A DNA stretch of 16,615 bases from JACZSB01 sp965372015 (GTDB lineage: Bacteria > Fidelibacterota > Marinisomatia > SCGC-AAA003-L08 > TS1B11). The notes under the pieces were generated by a model. That model searched no databases and was not told the origin of the DNA. It was given only the letters and a program-made list of their open reading frames with translations. Of this stretch, positions 15,928-16,615 are shown one piece after another. Numbering within the stretch: position 1 is the stretch's first letter; the number at the start of each line of letters is the position of its first letter. Both the position numbers and the translations under genes were made by a program. The stretch covers positions 1-16,615 of the forward strand of contig CBDVAP010000055.1 of assembly GCA_965372015.1 (NCBI GenBank). Direction: 5' to 3'.

Positions 15928-16491
15928 GTGAAAAATTACGAAGCAATTTTCATTGTACACCCTGCGCTGGAGGATGCGGCCCTGGCCCATCTGGTCCAGG
16001 AGACCAAGGATATATTCAAGAAGCGCGGGAGCGATATCGTTTACGATGAGGAAATGGGAAAGAAACGGCTGGCCTACCCCATTGATAAGCAGCGTTTCGG
16101 CACTTACTATCTATTCCATTTCAAGAGTGAGGGCCAACAAAACGTGCAGATCAACCGGGACCTGGAGCATAAGGACAACATCCTGGCCCATATAATTGTA
16201 CGCATCGAGGAGGATGAGGTCCGGCAGCCCAAGCCGGAGGCCGAGGGGGAAACCGATGAAGTGGTCGCTGGGAAAGAAGAAGAGACCACGGAGAAAGTGA
16301 TTGTTGAGAGCGCTGTGGAAAATACGGAGGAGGAATCCATTGCCAAAGCCGAGCCCGCGGTGCAAGTGACCGAGCTATCCGAGACCGAGTCAATCCCTGA
16401 GCAAGAAGAGGGGCCCAAAGCCGAGCCAACCCCCGAGCCGGCAGAAGCGCCCGCCGAAAAAGAGCAAGCTGCAACGGAGCCGGCGGAATGA
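15928..16491 (+). CDS. rpsF: 30S ribosomal protein bS6 with long acidic C-terminal extension
   Basis: Component of the small-subunit platform that pairs with bS18. Starts at GTG 15928 with GGAG 7 bases upstream; reads MKNYEAIFIVHP, the standard bS6 opening. The fold occupies about 1-93, with GKKRLAYPIDKQRFGTYYLFHF and the HKDNILAHIIVRI end. The remaining ~94 residues are low-complexity Glu/Pro/Ala/Thr (EEET, PEPAEAPAEKE), doubling the usual 95-130 aa length. Similar acidic tails occur in bS6 of some FCB and other bacteria, but this one is long. It lies 17 bases after hppA. The gene downstream at 16599 is probably rpsR, giving the usual rpsF-rpsR order. Confidence 0.95.
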   Translation: MKNYEAIFIVHPALEDAALAHLVQETKDIFKKRGSDIVYDEEMGKKRLAYPIDKQRFGTYYLFHFKSEGQQNVQINRDLEHKDNILAHIIVRIEEDEVRQPKPEAEGETDEVVAGKEEETTEKVIVESAVENTEEESIAKAEPAVQVTELSETESIPEQEEGPKAEPTPEPAEAPAEKEQAATEPAE

Positions 16492-16546
16492 GCCGTCGCC
16501 ATCCGGCTGCCATTGGTGATTAGGCCTATAACAATGAATATTTCAC

Positions 16547-16572
16547 GCGTCCGGGCGATTTGTGATGGACGC
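16547..16572 (+). promoter_or_regulatory. Hairpin in the leader of the last gene
   Basis: GCGTCC and GGACGC form a perfect 6-base stem with a 14-base loop, 26 bases before the ATG at 16599 and ahead of the AAGGAG site. It has no T-tract, so it is not a terminator. It could be a ribosomal-protein autoregulation element, but it does not clearly show the known S6:S18 motif. Confidence 0.25.
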
Positions 16573-16598
16573 TACGGTTTACTTAAGGAGATAGCAAC

Positions 16599-16615
16599 AT
16601 GGCTTTTATGAGCCG
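16599..16615 (+). CDS. Start of a gene cut by the window edge, probably bS18 (rpsR) by position
   Basis: ATG 16599 follows AAGGAG (16585-16590) by 8 bases. Only MAFMS and part of an Arg codon are visible. The position after rpsF suggests rpsR, or less likely ssb, but five residues cannot identify it. The 107-base gap before it holds the hairpin at 16547-16572 and no other gene. Confidence 0.5.

Overview
The window looks like a chromosomal segment from a bacterium of the FCB superphylum. My best guess is Candidatus Neomarinimicrobiota (Marinimicrobia/SAR406) or a near relative. The clues are a large repeat-built secreted protein ending in a FlgD-like/type IX secretion tail (NYPNPFNPSTTI motif), a short (277 aa) primary-type sigma factor without region 1.1, and bS6 and bL25 proteins with long acidic tails. 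Taxonomy is inferred from these features only. The sequence is GC-rich and densely coded. No prophage, transposase or CRISPR array is visible.

Layout. 1-2487 (+) is the 3' part of a surface or secreted multidomain protein, followed by a strong hairpin terminator. 2649-8475 (-) is a co-oriented housekeeping cluster. In transcription order it is ruvB, queA, ispD, ispF, a 31-codon remnant resembling a four-helix-bundle (23S rRNA IVP-type) protein, gltX and ispE. Three MEP isoprenoid genes are thus grouped with a tRNA synthetase and a tRNA modification gene. 8668-8916 (+) encodes a small Cys/His protein divergent from ruvB. 8917-9183 has no gene and is a mosaic of short repeats. 9184-10017 (-) is the sigma factor. 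10018-10366 is mostly featureless except for an 18-nt inverted repeat. 10367-11284 (+) is a multi-pass membrane protein with an apparent internal duplication.

11285-11561 has no confident gene but contains a possible structured RNA. 11562-11632 is tRNA-Gln(UUG). From 11653 to the end (+) runs a tight translation-linked run: prs, rplY (CTC-type bL25), pth, hppA (K+-dependent-type membrane pyrophosphatase), rpsF, and the first codons of a gene that is probably rpsR by position.

How the genes work together. The plus-strand run couples PRPP supply, ribosomal proteins, peptidyl-tRNA recycling and pyrophosphate removal, all linked to growth rate. The minus-strand cluster mixes isoprenoid precursor synthesis, Glu-tRNA charging, queuosine synthesis and Holliday-junction branch migration. 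The window is mainly a housekeeping region, and I did not find a clear new multi-gene system. The best leads are the decayed four-helix-bundle remnant, the possible structured RNA before tRNA-Gln, the duplicated membrane protein, the small Cys/His protein beside ruvB, and the repeat mosaic after it.
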